Below, piece after piece: positions 39,600 through 51,568 of a stretch of DNA of 64,000 nucleotides. Made by a program: the position numbers and the translations under genes. The stretch comes from Orbilia blumenaviensis (Eukaryota > Ascomycota > Orbiliomycetes > Orbiliales > Orbiliaceae): NCBI GenBank assembly GCA_036872755.1, contig JAVHNS010000001.1:2170001-2234000 (forward strand). Reading direction: 5' to 3'. The notes under the pieces were generated by a model. The model saw only the letters and a list, made by a program, of their open reading frames with translations, was not told the origin of the DNA and ran no database searches. Position 1 is the first letter of the stretch. Each line of letters begins with the position of its first letter.

Positions 39600-41269
39600 A
39601 TGTCGTCTCCTCCGCCGTCACACGATCGAAAAGCCTCACTCGCACGGATCCACCATGAGCTAGGGATTCCAGCTCTGCTATATTCACCACGAGATGTCAA
39701 GCTGTTACTCCTGACCCGTTCCATCCGCCTATTTGCATATGGCCAAACCACCCTTATCCTGGCTTTATTCCTCAAGGCGCAAGATGTATCCCTCAAGGGT
39801 ATCGGATTATTCATGTCCCTGACGTTATTCGGAGACGTTGTCGTCAGCCTTCTATTAACGCTCATTGCGGATAAAATCGGCCGCCGGAAAATGCTAGCTT
39901 TCGGTGCATTATTAATAGCAGCAAGCGGCACGGTCTTTGCATTCGTAGCAAGCTATTGGGTTCTTGTCGTTACAGCGGTAGTGGGAGTTATCAGTCCGAG
40001 GTCGGTAGTGTCAGATATATGACTTTTTTGCTTTGCTTTCCCTTAAAAAAGAAAGCTCCTTAGAAGCGGCAAGCGCTGATGAAGATGAAAAAAAATTGGG
40101 AGCTTTGACTCTCGCTTTTTTATCTCTCAAATAGTGGGAACGAGATTGGCCCGTTCCGTGCCATAGAAGAAAGTACTATTGCATCTCTTGTTCATGCGGA
40201 CCAGCGGGCGGACCTATTTGCATGGTATGTCCTGCTCGGAACATTATCCAGAGCTCTAGGAAACCTAGTCTGCGGATGGACCGTTACAGCTCTTCAGAAC
40301 TCAGGCTGGACCCCACTGGAATCGTACAAGATCATATTCTTGAGCTACTCAGCCCTGGGGATTACAAATATCTTGATCACATCATTTCTATCCGTTAAAT
40401 GTGAAGATCGAAACCCCAAACCTCATGCAGAAGCGGGATCTGCGTCCCAGCCGTTCCTTGAAGACGACGACGACAACGATGGTGACGACGTAGACACCCA
40501 AGGAAGCCCAGATGACCCCCTTCCTCCACCTTCCAAACCCACCTTGCTCCAAAAGATCACTTCCCTCTTCCCGCATATCACCCCTCAATCCCGAGGTATC
40601 CTTATCAAACTCTGCCTCCTCTTCGGCGTCGACTCCTTCGCCAGCGGGCTCATGCCTGCTTCACTCATAACACTCTACTTCCACGACACTTTCAGCTTCC
40701 CACCAGGAGCTCTCGGAACTCTATTCTTCACCACAAACCTCGTAAGTTCTGCGGGGAACCTCCTGGCTTCAGCTGTGGCCCGCAGGATAGGGTTAATAAA
40801 AACCATGGTATTCACACACCTCCCATCTGCTATATGTCTATGCTTAATACCTGCTTTCCCGTCCGTCTACCCCGCTGTTTTTTTCTTGGTGGTAAGATCC
40901 CTCCTGGGATCAATGGACCAAGCTCCACGGTCTGCATTCTTGTCGGCGGTTATGAAACCGTCGGAGAGAACGGCTGTGATGGGCATTGTTACCGTTACGA
41001 AAACGCTAAGCCAGTCTGCCGGCCCGTTTGTGACTGGCATCATGGGTGGTACGGGTTTGTTCTGGGTAAGCTTTGTGGTAAGTGGTGGGTTGAAGGCTGG
41101 ATATGATCTGAGTCTTTTAGTGATGTTTACAGCTCTGCATGGAGTTGGGAAGAAAGAAGAATGCGGTAGAGGGGGGGAAGAAGAGAGTGAAAGCCTGATA
41201 TTGAGGGTAAGTCAGGATGAAGCTGGCGGCGACGACAACGAAAATAGCGTGGCTCAAAGGCGAGTGTAG
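39600..41269 (+). CDS. Major facilitator superfamily transporter
   Basis: Predicted 12-segment membrane transporter of unknown substrate, 511 residues from exons 39600-40000 and 40135-41269. The first half shows the MFS motif A-like loop (ADKIGRRKMLAFG, about residues 91-103) between segments 2 and 3, then FVASYWVLVVTAVVGVISPS. After the junction come GNEIGPFRAIEES and a long acidic cytoplasmic loop (FLEDDDDNDGDDVD) between segments 6 and 7, then FGVDSFASGLMPASLI in segment 7. The C-terminus is Glu/Lys-rich and cytosolic. GNEIGPFRAIEES is typical of a fungal MFS group that I cannot tie to a substrate. The donor of the only intron is GTCGGT, an unusual sequence, chosen because it alone keeps the SPSGNEIGPF frame. 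The nearby GTAGTG would shift the frame. Confidence 0.88.
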
Positions 41270-41961
41270 GTGCTGGACCTGGAGCCTGGCTTTTGGAAAT
41301 CCAAGCTGAGAAGCTCATATGTATATGTACGGATATTCGTTGATGAATTCGTCTATGTCATACTAAATTGGGATACTTTAGTTATTGTTATTTGCCTTTC
41401 CATTCAATGTTCACTCCCACATCTAATCACACTAGCTAGAACACAGTCCAAAAAGATGATATATTATCCAGAGCCAGAGCCAGAGAAGAAGAGAAGAAAA
41501 AAAAAAAAGGAAAATGAATAAAGGACCATCCCACCAATCCCAGTATAAACAAAGACAAGCTCCAGAACAAAACCAGTGTTGCAAGAATTTTTGGACAGCA
41601 TACAAACGGTTGGAGTGGCCCGCTGTCGTAAATTACCACACAGAAGGGCCAAAACAGGGAGATAAATGACAGCCCGAATGATTGAAACAAACGCGCTAAC
41701 GAGACAGTCTTGATACGGCAAAGGGAACAAAAGGAGGTATTGACAGTAATCTGTTGAAAAGGGTACAGAAGAATGGAAGTGAAAAAGGGCTTGCGGATGA
41801 AGGAGCGAAAGAAATAAACCAATATTAGTATGTGCAGAAGCGGGTATAGTGACTTTTTTGTACAGCCCGTATAAATTAGTAAGTAATCAGTAAGAGAGAG
41901 CAGAAAAAAAAAAGTCCCAAACATAAAGCACTAGAATGAAACGAGTGTTGTCTTGAGTTAA
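41270..41961. other. Convergent 3' region, MFS gene / SPT7
   Basis: A 692-nt spacer with A-rich runs (41490-41512, 41903-41913). A minus-strand open frame through it encodes Phe/Leu-rich residues but overlaps no splice-supported model. I see no gene. Confidence 0.5.
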
Positions 41962-44900
41962 TCAGGCGGCCAAGATGGACTCAGGACTCATCATCCCGGG
42001 AGTATTATCCACATCCTTTTCTTCGAACTTAAGAGTTCCATTGTTTTCTTCCGATAATGGAGGGGTTGCGGTTGGTGCAATGATAGCAGTGGAACCTGTT
42101 GAGGGAGGCTTGGTAGCCACGGGTGGCGGTGGGTTTGGACGTTTCTTTTTCTTGGAGTTTCCACCTTGTCCCGAGACTGGCCTCTTTCGCGGGGTAGTAA
42201 TTTTCCCCTATGAAACGTTAGCGCTTGTTTTTAAATAGAAATGCTAGTAGAGTGATATAAACGTACGGTGGGTGGTAGTCTTGGCTTTGGGGCTCTTTGT
42301 TTGATTGGGAGATCCTCGTCTTCGATAAGTGGCTCGTCGTTGTTGGCATGAAGCTTCGCAAGGAAAAAGTTGTGAACCAGCGTAATTTGATCCTTGAGAA
42401 TATCTCGGGAGAGAGGTTCGAAAGGCGGTGGCACTTTGTACTCGGAATGGGGGACAGCAGGGTTGCTGTGCCATATGTTAGTAGATGGAATTTTTGTATT
42501 CTTGGGTAGTCAACATACATTGCGCTTTGAGCTTGGTAATTGCTGTTGATTCGGGTTTGAAGAACGCGCATGAGCCCTGAGGAGATAGACATGCCGAACT
42601 CTCTTTCCAACCCGAGATCCTTGAAACCATAATAATCGTCGCCGATATCATCAGTGAAATCGCCATTGACGAAATGTCTCATATCTTCCTCAGCGGCTTC
42701 GGGATTTTCGACGTCGTTCAAAGCAGGTCGCTATATAATTCATTAGTAATATCCATGCATGACAGAAGCTTAGGATACGTACTAAAAGATCTGCTAAATG
42801 GGCACGCATGCGGTCGTTGAGTTGCACTAGCTTAACTCCGAGACGTTCCACATCGTCTCGGATGTAGCTCTCGAGCGTCTCGATTTCGAGGCCGTTCTCC
42901 GCTAGGGTGTGCAGAAGAATATCCTAAGTTATGTTAATAATTGAAGTAGGCAGATCTCGATGAATTTTCTTACATCTGGTGCAAAACGCCCGGTTGGAAG
43001 GACAGTCTCTGAATAGAGCATAACCGTCTGACCAATCTTCTTGAAGAAGTTGGCAGCAATATCTGTCACGAGATCAAATGCTGTAGGTTGAAAATCCTCG
43101 AAACCAGCATGGTAAAATAGTTTGCCAATAGATCGCTGAAATGCAGCCCTATTAAGCTCCTCAGAGTATATTGGCCCATCGTCGGAAACCAAGAAATCCT
43201 CTGGCTCCTTCTCGACAAATTCTTGAGGGTCGTATTTAGCAAACTGGTTGTTGTAGACCTGTGTTTGAACCTGCATTTGTTTGATGACACCAATCTTATG
43301 GCATATTTTTCGGGTATCTTGCATGATTTTCATATTCGAGTCCATATTTCTTGCAAGGCCTGTCGGCGGCTGAGTAAATATGCCTTTTGGAGCTGGGCGT
43401 CTACAGACTGTTAGGAGTTACTCTGAGAAGTGACGAAGGTGCCCAACTTACAAAGTGTCATTATACCGATCGATCTCGTCCTCATCATCGCCGAGCCACT
43501 GCAAGTTATAGGGTAATTCTGGAACGCTGTCCAGAATTTTATAATAATTTGGCAGTAAGTCATCTTCCTCCTCAGCTTGCTCTTCAACCGCCACAGCAAG
43601 CGGGGCCTTGAAATCTTTCGCGGCAGCGTCTTGATCTCCATGCGCGACTTCAGACCTGATGTACCGGCCCATACCGATCCGCGTCCGTATCAACGCAGGC
43701 TCATCAAGATTTATTTTAGTTCCGCGGAAGAGCTTATGCCTCTCGCTCTGCAAACCACAATAAGCTTCTTTTCAGTTTATCTGGCGAATCAAATCAACTT
43801 ACTGCTGCTCTGGCTCTGGCCTTTTTCGTCATTGTTTTCCAAATCTTGTACTCAGGATCAAGATCATCATCAATTTCGTACTTTTCGATCGCGGGGTCAA
43901 GATCGAGTGTTGAAATGAGACCGTTGCTAGGCGTGTGTGGCAATGCAGGGCTTCCGAAGCCATTCTGAGAGCCGAGACCGCTCGTCTCTGCCAACATATG
44001 CCCCGGAACAGGACTATCCCTAGCTTTGATATCTGGAACGCCGGATACATGAAGGACTGGGGGTTTGGCTTCAGGGGTGCTCTCAGCTCTGACTGGCTTC
44101 GCACCTCCCTTCTTAGCTTTGCTTGTCCCAGGAGCCTTCCTGTTCATTCGAGACGACATGATAGGTTCTTTTTTCATACACATACAATTAGCGTATGTAC
44201 TTCCCCTGCTTACAACTTATACACATTAGTTCCTTACCATCATCGCTCTCTGCATCTGCATCTTGGTCATGCGCGCCTGCTTCCTCCGCCTCAACTTCTG
44301 CTCGATCGCGGATCGTAATATCGGGTATCAAAGGAATGAGGTTTTGCGTCATCTTCTGCATCGCTATAGCATGTTTTCGTAGGTAGTGCTTCGGTTCCGC
44401 GTTATATTGCAGGCAGTTTTGCCAGATTAAGTTCAAATCGTCAATAAACTCCTTCTTGCTCTTGTAGGCCAGCTGCTTGAGCTTCTTCATAACGGTTCCG
44501 AGGTCCATGGGTTGTTTGATTACTATCAATTCATTAGTACTGTCCGTGCAAGCTGTATGGAGGTATTAGGGACTCACTATTAAAGTAATCAGGTGCTTCG
44601 CGCTTGTTTACTCTGTTTAGAAAAGCTGTAGAATGCTCTGTCTGGGCACGAAGCTCAAGCACAACCTTTTCAGCAGCTTCGTATAATTCTTCCTGGCCAA
44701 TTTTATCCTCACTGGCCCATTTTGACCGGTTTTTCTTCACTTCAGACATCAGATTTCGCAATTCCATGTCTGACACTGCCACACGTTCTCGCTTCGCATC
44801 GATCCTGGCAATAAGATGTTTGAGTGTCAAGCTTGAGGCTCCAAGGTTTGCATTGCTGAGCTTTCCAGGCGCACCCTGCGCGTTCGCTTCAGCATTAACT

Positions 44901-45520
44901 TGTCGGTCCGATTCGTCTAGCTTCTGCTGTTCCAGCATAGCATCCCTGTCGCTTTCCAATGTGTAGAACATTGTCGAAAACGACAGCTTGGCAGCATCTT
45001 CCGCAGCCTTCTTGTCGGCTTCGAGCTTCTCCCTGGTAACAGTAACGCTATCCTTCCCGGAAGGCGACTTTGTACGGTCCGGGGAAGATATCTGGATCGT
45101 GGGAGGGACTGGCGATCTCGGCTTCTGTGAAGGTGGCGGCGGCGGCGCTTCGTCCTCGTCCTCGTCCATATCGTAGTCATCGTCCTCCTCCGCCCTTCGC
45201 GCCCTAATAACCGGCGTAGATTTTTCTCCATCCTTCGACACCCCATTCGGCAGTAAGATGTCTATTTCACTATTGTTCGGTTCCTCGATCCCTAACAGCT
45301 CGTGCACAGTCAGTTCCGTGGCGCAGCAAGGCCGCTTGCTGGGAAAGATCGCAGCAATGGCCTTCTCGAACTGCGCGTAACGAGCGCGACATGCTGCCGT
45401 TAAGGGATCGATAGGTTCCTCCTTCTCGGCCTCTGCAGGGTCGATCGAATTTGTCCGCGTCCTAGATCGCTCATCCCGGAGTATCTGGACCCGGAGATTC
45501 GTCGACGAGTAGGACGACAT
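41962..45520 (-). CDS. SPT7: SAGA complex subunit SPT7 (bromodomain plus histone fold)
   Basis: Scaffold subunit of the SAGA histone-acetyltransferase coactivator. Nine minus-strand exons (45520-44578, 44522-44238, 44167-43803, 43747-43452, 43400-42974, 42923-42783, 42730-42519, 42465-42267, 42207-41962) give 1037 residues, shorter than yeast Spt7 (1332) but usual for filamentous fungi. A bromodomain lies at about 290-390: [20 protein letters not shown], then [18 protein letters not shown] with the acetyl-lysine-contact Asn in YNA. A histone-fold (Bromo_TP) domain lies near 715-765 ([38 protein letters not shown]), the expected partner of Taf10. The C-terminus is basic then Pro/Thr-rich. Introns are 51-70 nt with GTAAGT/GTACGT donors. 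Confidence 0.94.
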
Positions 45521-46802
45521 GTGCTATAAACCGCCCGGATCCGACGTGTACCCCAATGTGCGGATTTCTGAAGGTGGGTTTTAGATTTAAAGGGAAGAGG
45601 GGGGTTTGGGCCTGTCTGTTAACGTCTAAGGGAGGGAAACCCTGAATATATATCACGTTATCGGGTATCCTCCCTCGTCGCGCGGTTCCGACAGTTCGAA
45701 CAGAAATGATAGGTTGTAGGAAGGCGTTTGGGGGCGGATTAACTCATAGCAGGCAAGAACCGGGGCCATGCAAGGGAGCGAACGACTTTCTACGATGAAA
45801 TTACACAGTTTGTGGGCAGAAATCTTGATAGGAGTCGGTGGGTATGATTCCGATGTGCTGGATTGATGAGGCAGATGTTTGTCGTTGGTGTTGTTGTGAA
45901 GTTGCGGCTGCAGCCGCCAAACGCGGGTCATCTTGCCCGGTTGCTGTGCCCAGCCGAGGGACGGAAGCTACGCTGGGGCCACGGGTAGGATCCAGCCCTA
46001 GTAAATCGGGTATATCACATGGAATGGCCACGCGGAGGTGCTCAAGGCCTAGTATCATGGGCTTCAACGGTCACCGTCGAGGATAAACACAATTTATTCT
46101 TATTTTATTTGTATTTTTATACCGTGCTAAACCTTGTGCTTGTATTCGGTCGAAAGGCTCTATAACTATCAATACCAAGACGTTCCTCTACCCAATTGCA
46201 GTGCAAATTACCAATTCAATACCAAATTATATAATTCCAATACCAAACGAAACGCCCTTGGTGTATTGTATATGTTCTCCCGCATGCTAAATCTACAGCC
46301 AAACCCATGAAAACAAAATAATCAAAAGACAAAGAAAACGGACAAACACCGTCTGACAGAACCGGTCTAGCATTAACATTACTGGTAGTAGGATCGAGTG
46401 GGGAGCAGTCCAAAAATTAAACACGGGAACATGGACACCTTGCATGAAAGTTAAGTTGTGGTTCTAACATGAAGAGCGATTGGGATGCATAAACGGACAC
46501 GGACACATGGACACACACGCAAATATACACACTGGACGCCAATGAAACCCTTCCCTCCAAACCCCACGGTCATTAGAATGCCCAAGCCAGTGTCTACCGT
46601 AAAATAAAACCACCCCTCGTACAAAAGAAGTGAAAGAAGAAACCTGAGCTTAGAGGAAAGAAAAAGGGAACAAAGAACGAAAGAGAAAGAAATGAAGCAG
46701 AGTCCCGCGCTCCAACCCAAATCTAAACGAAACCCCAAATACAATGTCTTTTGATTACACCCTGATCACAAAATTTTGTCTTGCCTTTTTTTTCCTCTCC
46801 CA
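45521..46802. other. Intergenic region, SPT7 promoter / ATG26 3' end
   Basis: About 1.3 kb. Two overlapping minus-strand frames (45653-45931, 45801-46067) and a plus-strand one share the stretch near 45840-46070; residues such as AAAAATSQQHQRQTSASS look low-complexity. Repeats of AATACCAA occur around 46169-46245. Nothing recognised as a gene. Confidence 0.4.
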
Positions 46803-49800
46803 TCATTGCCACGACGGTGTTGAGGCTCCAGTTATCTTGCTGCTGCTGTCATCTGAATTGGTATCCTTTATCGAATTTCTGCGCGCGATTTCGGAATCGT
46901 CCTCGTCGCGATTCACGAAGGTCCATGATTCTTCGGTGGAATCGGATGCCTCTTGTTGTGGGTTCTTGATAAGAGACTTCGCATATTCCATGTCTCGGTA
47001 AATGGCTTGGATGGCTGTGTGAACTCCATCCTCCTGTTGTGCTTTGTTAGATATGTTGCGTAAAGTATATTTGGCCTAGCGGGTAATGACTTACAGCTTG
47101 TATGTTTTCGCCTAGTTTCCGAGCCTTTTCGATCATGCGGGTGCTGTTTGTGGCTAACCACATAGCTTCGGCTAATGTTTTAACGTTGAGCTTCTTCAAA
47201 CAAACCCCGACCCCGAGATCCTCGACTCTTCCCCCAAAGAAGAACTGGTCTCCGAAGAACGGGCTGATAACCGTGGGCAGACCGGCCCTCAAGCTCGCGC
47301 CTGTTGTGCCAGCACCGCCATGGTGCACTGCAGCGTCGATATGTTTGAAGAGCCAATCGTGAGGCGTTGCCTTGATTGGAAGAATACAATCGGGGAGAGG
47401 TATCTCCGGAGTACTCGCGTCCTTCCTTCCCAACCTATCGGACCACCCTTTCGAAAGTAAACATCTAACTTCAGCCTTGACAACAGCATCTACCACTGTC
47501 TGTGTCAATGCTTGGGGATCTGCCACGACAATAGACCCGAAGCCAATATAAACAATAGGTTTGCCATCCTCCCTTGCCTTGCGCATGAATTCAACCATTT
47601 CCGACGGTGGTTCGAAATTTGAGTGACTCTCGTTCAGAAACCAGTATCCTGTTACTCTGATCCAATCGCTGAAGTCCAGAGGGGGCACGACGACATGTGG
47701 ACTGAAGTTATACAAAAAAGGAACCTTGTTTGGTTGCATCTTATCAAGACTGGTGCTTTTGAGATGAAGTTCCTTCTTACGCCATCTATTGACCTGACTG
47801 GCGATGGCTTTCCAGAATACATTGTCGAACATAATGTAGGAAAAGTAGTTATAGGCACCTCCCATTTTGTGGTCAGGAACGGCAAAAGCATGTGGGTAGG
47901 CCCGGGTCCGAGTCCAAGGCATTGTAAAAGCGCGGAAGTAAGGTATTTTCATCGCTTCAGCGATGTGAATACCAGCCATTGCACTAGGGCTCTCAATTAG
48001 GACATCTGAGTCTTGACAAGCGGCCCATGCTGAACTGAGGAGTTCGTCGATCCAAGTTCGGAATTTTCCCGCCGCTTCCTTGAGGAAGGAAATCGTGAAC
48101 ATGCCATTTTCGACGCAGATCCTCATCAACTCAGCGGGGTCGCCGGCAACCTCTCTAAATTCAATACCGTGGCTCTCCACCCAGTCTTTGAACTCAGCAT
48201 GGGTTGCAATTCTTGCCTTGTGTCCCTCTTTCATGAGTCCCTTGCAGAGGGCGATGTAGGGTTGGACGTCACCCCGAGAGCCAATTGTCAAACAAGTAAA
48301 CCTCAAAGGTTCGCTCGGCTTGAAGTGAATGATGGATGTATGTGGGTCGTCAAATACTATTGGCGGCGCATCCAAACCGAGACCTGGAGCCACCTCGTTT
48401 GTCGAATGTGGAAGCTTCATCTCATGCTCCAGATGCCCGGCTTCCAATCTGGCCTCTTGCAGCATATAATGTTCCCGTTTTGCGATTTCTGCATTTGCTT
48501 TCTGCTCAGGGGTGATTAGCTGACTCTCCCGCATTTGCCGGGAGTTGTCCATGGCTTTCCTTAATGTGTTTCCGCAGTCGTCTCGGTTGTCGAGGCTAGC
48601 GAATTCAAAGAATAGCTCTTCGTGACCGCGGATTGTTACGACAAGGCCGTGATAACTAAACCGGAATCCCTTCTCCCCGTCAACATTTTCAATGTCACGC
48701 AGTGGTAGAATCATCTAAGCATGTATCTTGTTAGCCGATTGAAAGAAACTAACCAAATAGCATCATGGTTGCTTACCCTCGTCCTAGTTCCAGGAACAAT
48801 ACTTCTAAAGCAGAAGTGCTGATCGCCGAGATATATTTTCCCATACAAAGGCAGAACTCGTGATAAATAACCAAAATAAACAGCGATGAGATTCTCTGAT
48901 TCTGGAAGAGCGAAGCGGAGCCGAAAACGTTCAGATGGGGTTGCTACACCTTCATCTTCGTCATCAGCGTCTACGTCCCCAGGCGCGTCAGCGTTGTTCA
49001 ACCCGCGATCATCGTAATGTTTCTTTCCACCAGTCCACATATCTGAAACTTTGCCAAAGTAGCCCATCCCCCCAGCTGCCACACCTTTGGATCGTCGCTT
49101 CATCCAGTCAGCAATCCCCTGGGCTGAGCGGATAGGGTATGATCCCACCCTGTACACATCACCTAAGGAAGGACTAGACAATGAGAACCGTTTATCGGCA
49201 GAAGCCCTCTCATCTAAGGAGGATCGGCCCAGTTCGCCCGGAGAGAATTCAATCTTCTTGACAGATCCTTCGGGAACCGTAACTCCGATGTCCGTTGCCG
49301 ATCTCGAAGGTGGCTGAATATTTAAAGGTGGTGCAGGGAGGGGTTCGATAGCACCAGCCTTGTCTTTCAATGTTGGAGATCTGCCTCTGCTGATACCTGA
49401 TGGGTCGGTGCCGGCTGGATAAGACTGTTGGAAAACATCGCTCCTTGAAAGGAACTGACTTGCCGCAAGTTCTCCTTCGCTTTCCGAGGACATCGGAATC
49501 GCCTCGGAGGACTCGGCCAACGATGATGGTTCGCTTTGCATAGACTTGACGTATGAACTAGATGACATTTCCCGTGAAGGAGATGCCGCCGCGGATGTTG
49601 GAGGAGGGGAAGGCTTTCGTCCCTTTGATTTTCGTCTGAATACACTAGCGATAGAAGAACTTCGGGCCTCGTTGACATCGAAGCTTTTTCTTGAGAGATC
49701 CATACTTCGCCGATTGGCCACATCAATACTTCGACGAGCATACTCTCCACTAGTTCGAGGACTACCGAGCACGGGAGAAGTAGGGACCGGAAGTAAAGTA

Positions 49801-51568
49801 TCTCGAACTGCCTCCCTGAGAAGTGGCGTTACAGGACCGTCTGAGCTCTTCATAGGGACCTTCGCGGCCGGCCAGGCAGGCATTCCCATCACAAGTGAGT
49901 GTCGTAGAGATTGGCCTGTAGGCGACGAAGGGCTCATTTCGCGAGCCGGCGAACGCCCGACACCCGCTCGCTTTGGATCCCCTTGGGTTTGGACCAAAAG
50001 ATGGTCTGGGATTCTTTGGGCTGTTGTATCCTCTACCAATAACCTGATGAGTTCGTAGGCCTCCGCGCCGAACGAGAAGAAGGAGAAGAAGTACTGGATA
50101 AGATACGTTAGTCAACAGGAATTATAATGTCTCGTAAAGGATGAAGATACCTCGTCAATCGCATATGTTTCGTCGTCTGCGACAACTTTCAGCTTGAAGG
50201 TATCGGCGAATTCGATAACAGGGCTCTTCTCAATCTCAAGTACATTCTCAATAGGAATGACAACCTTGACACTATCGCCATCATTATGTATCCGAAAGAT
50301 AACTTTTTCGAGGGCTTTCGTCCATTCGGCTGCGCTTGTAGCGGAGTCTGCTTTGAATTCATATTTTCGAGCGTTGGTGACAAGTGTAAAGGAGTGGTCT
50401 TTGCTTCCTTCCTCGGTGTAAGCATGTATTGCGTAGCGAAGGTCAATGTTGCCACTTGGGAAGTAGAGCTCCGAAGCGGTTGCATAATAGGAGAGAACGT
50501 CTCCCTTCAAAGTAAACCAAAAGCGACTGTAACGAGGATTTTTCCGACCGCGTTTGTAGAAGTGCCCAGATTTCAGAACAGCGTCCTATGTCTATCATTA
50601 GATTTGTGTAAATGGTGCTATAGGTCTGTGCGGGAACATGCCTGGTGCTTCGGCATATAAGCGAAGAAGCAAATGTGACGATCTGTAATGTAGAGATATC
50701 CTTGAAGGAGGACGGTTTTCAGTAGCCAACATGGGTACTCTAATTATAACAGTTAGCTTGGATTTTTGATATCTGTAGTCGCAGTTTTTCCCATACCAGA
50801 TTGAACTTCCTCTAATTCTGAAAGGCCAAAGATTGATTTGACCTTCTCCGAGAGTGCAGTTGATGAAATGGAAAACTCTGGGAACAAGACATCTTCGCTG
50901 TCTATTTCCTGGGCTGCATCCATAGCCGAATTCGTAGCTGTCACAATCGACTGGGTCAGACTAGGAACCTCATTCGCTGGTGACCTTGTAACTGATGGTA
51001 GGATAGACGATCCCCGGCTTGACGGCAGTTCAGTCGATGAACTAGTATCCTCAGAAGCAGAAGGTGCTGTTGAAGCTGCTGAACTTGACGCATGCTTCGA
51101 TTTTTTGTCATGTCGTTTCTGTTGTAGGGACTTTATTATGTTCTTCGGTAAGAATCTACTTTCGCTGAGCCGTTTGGAAGCTGCATGGTCCTGCTTCTCT
51201 AAGTCTGCAGCAGCTTGAATGTGTTCCTTATTCACACTCCTCAGACCTGCTTTAACAACAAAGTTCTTTGCCATCTTTCTTTGTTTTGATTCCTCATCAC
51301 CACTATCTTCCTCCGCTTCTTCTTCTTCGATGTCGGAATCGAATCTATGGAAATCCGCCTTCGAACCGGCAGCCTGTATCATCTGAAAGACGGACTGATG
51401 CATGCTAAAGTTTCCACCTTTAGCTGATAATGTCACATCTTTGAGATCATCTTCGGTAGATATCTTGAAACGTTCTGGTAATGCTGGCGAGTGGGATCTA
51501 GGCCGTGCACGTTGAGGTAAATCAACACGGTCCAACCGCGTTGGCCGGTCTTCGACTTCGGACGACAT
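46803..51568 (-). CDS. ATG26: UDP-glucose:sterol 3-beta-glucosyltransferase (ATG26)
   Basis: Transfers glucose from UDP-glucose to ergosterol; in some fungi it is also needed for pexophagy. Six minus-strand exons (51568-50797, 50739-50642, 50585-50151, 50093-48777, 48714-47095, 47033-46803) give 1490 residues. Domains: acidic disordered start; first GRAM domain (about 235-290, [19 protein letters not shown]); PH domain (about 292-395, [30 protein letters not shown]); long Ser-rich linker; second GRAM (about 820-900, [28 protein letters not shown]); GT-B transferase (about 1011-1410) with [18 protein letters not shown] and the UDP-binding [17 protein letters not shown]. This is the full Atg26 architecture. 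Intron 2 appears to use a GC donor (CAG|GCATGT), the only one keeping the PH domain in frame. The linker is longer than in yeast. Confidence 0.96.

Noticed and set aside
45653..46067. Two overlapping minus-strand frames between SPT7 and ATG26
   Set aside because: Low-complexity Ala/Gln/Ser content, overlapping frames and no supporting splice or start context.
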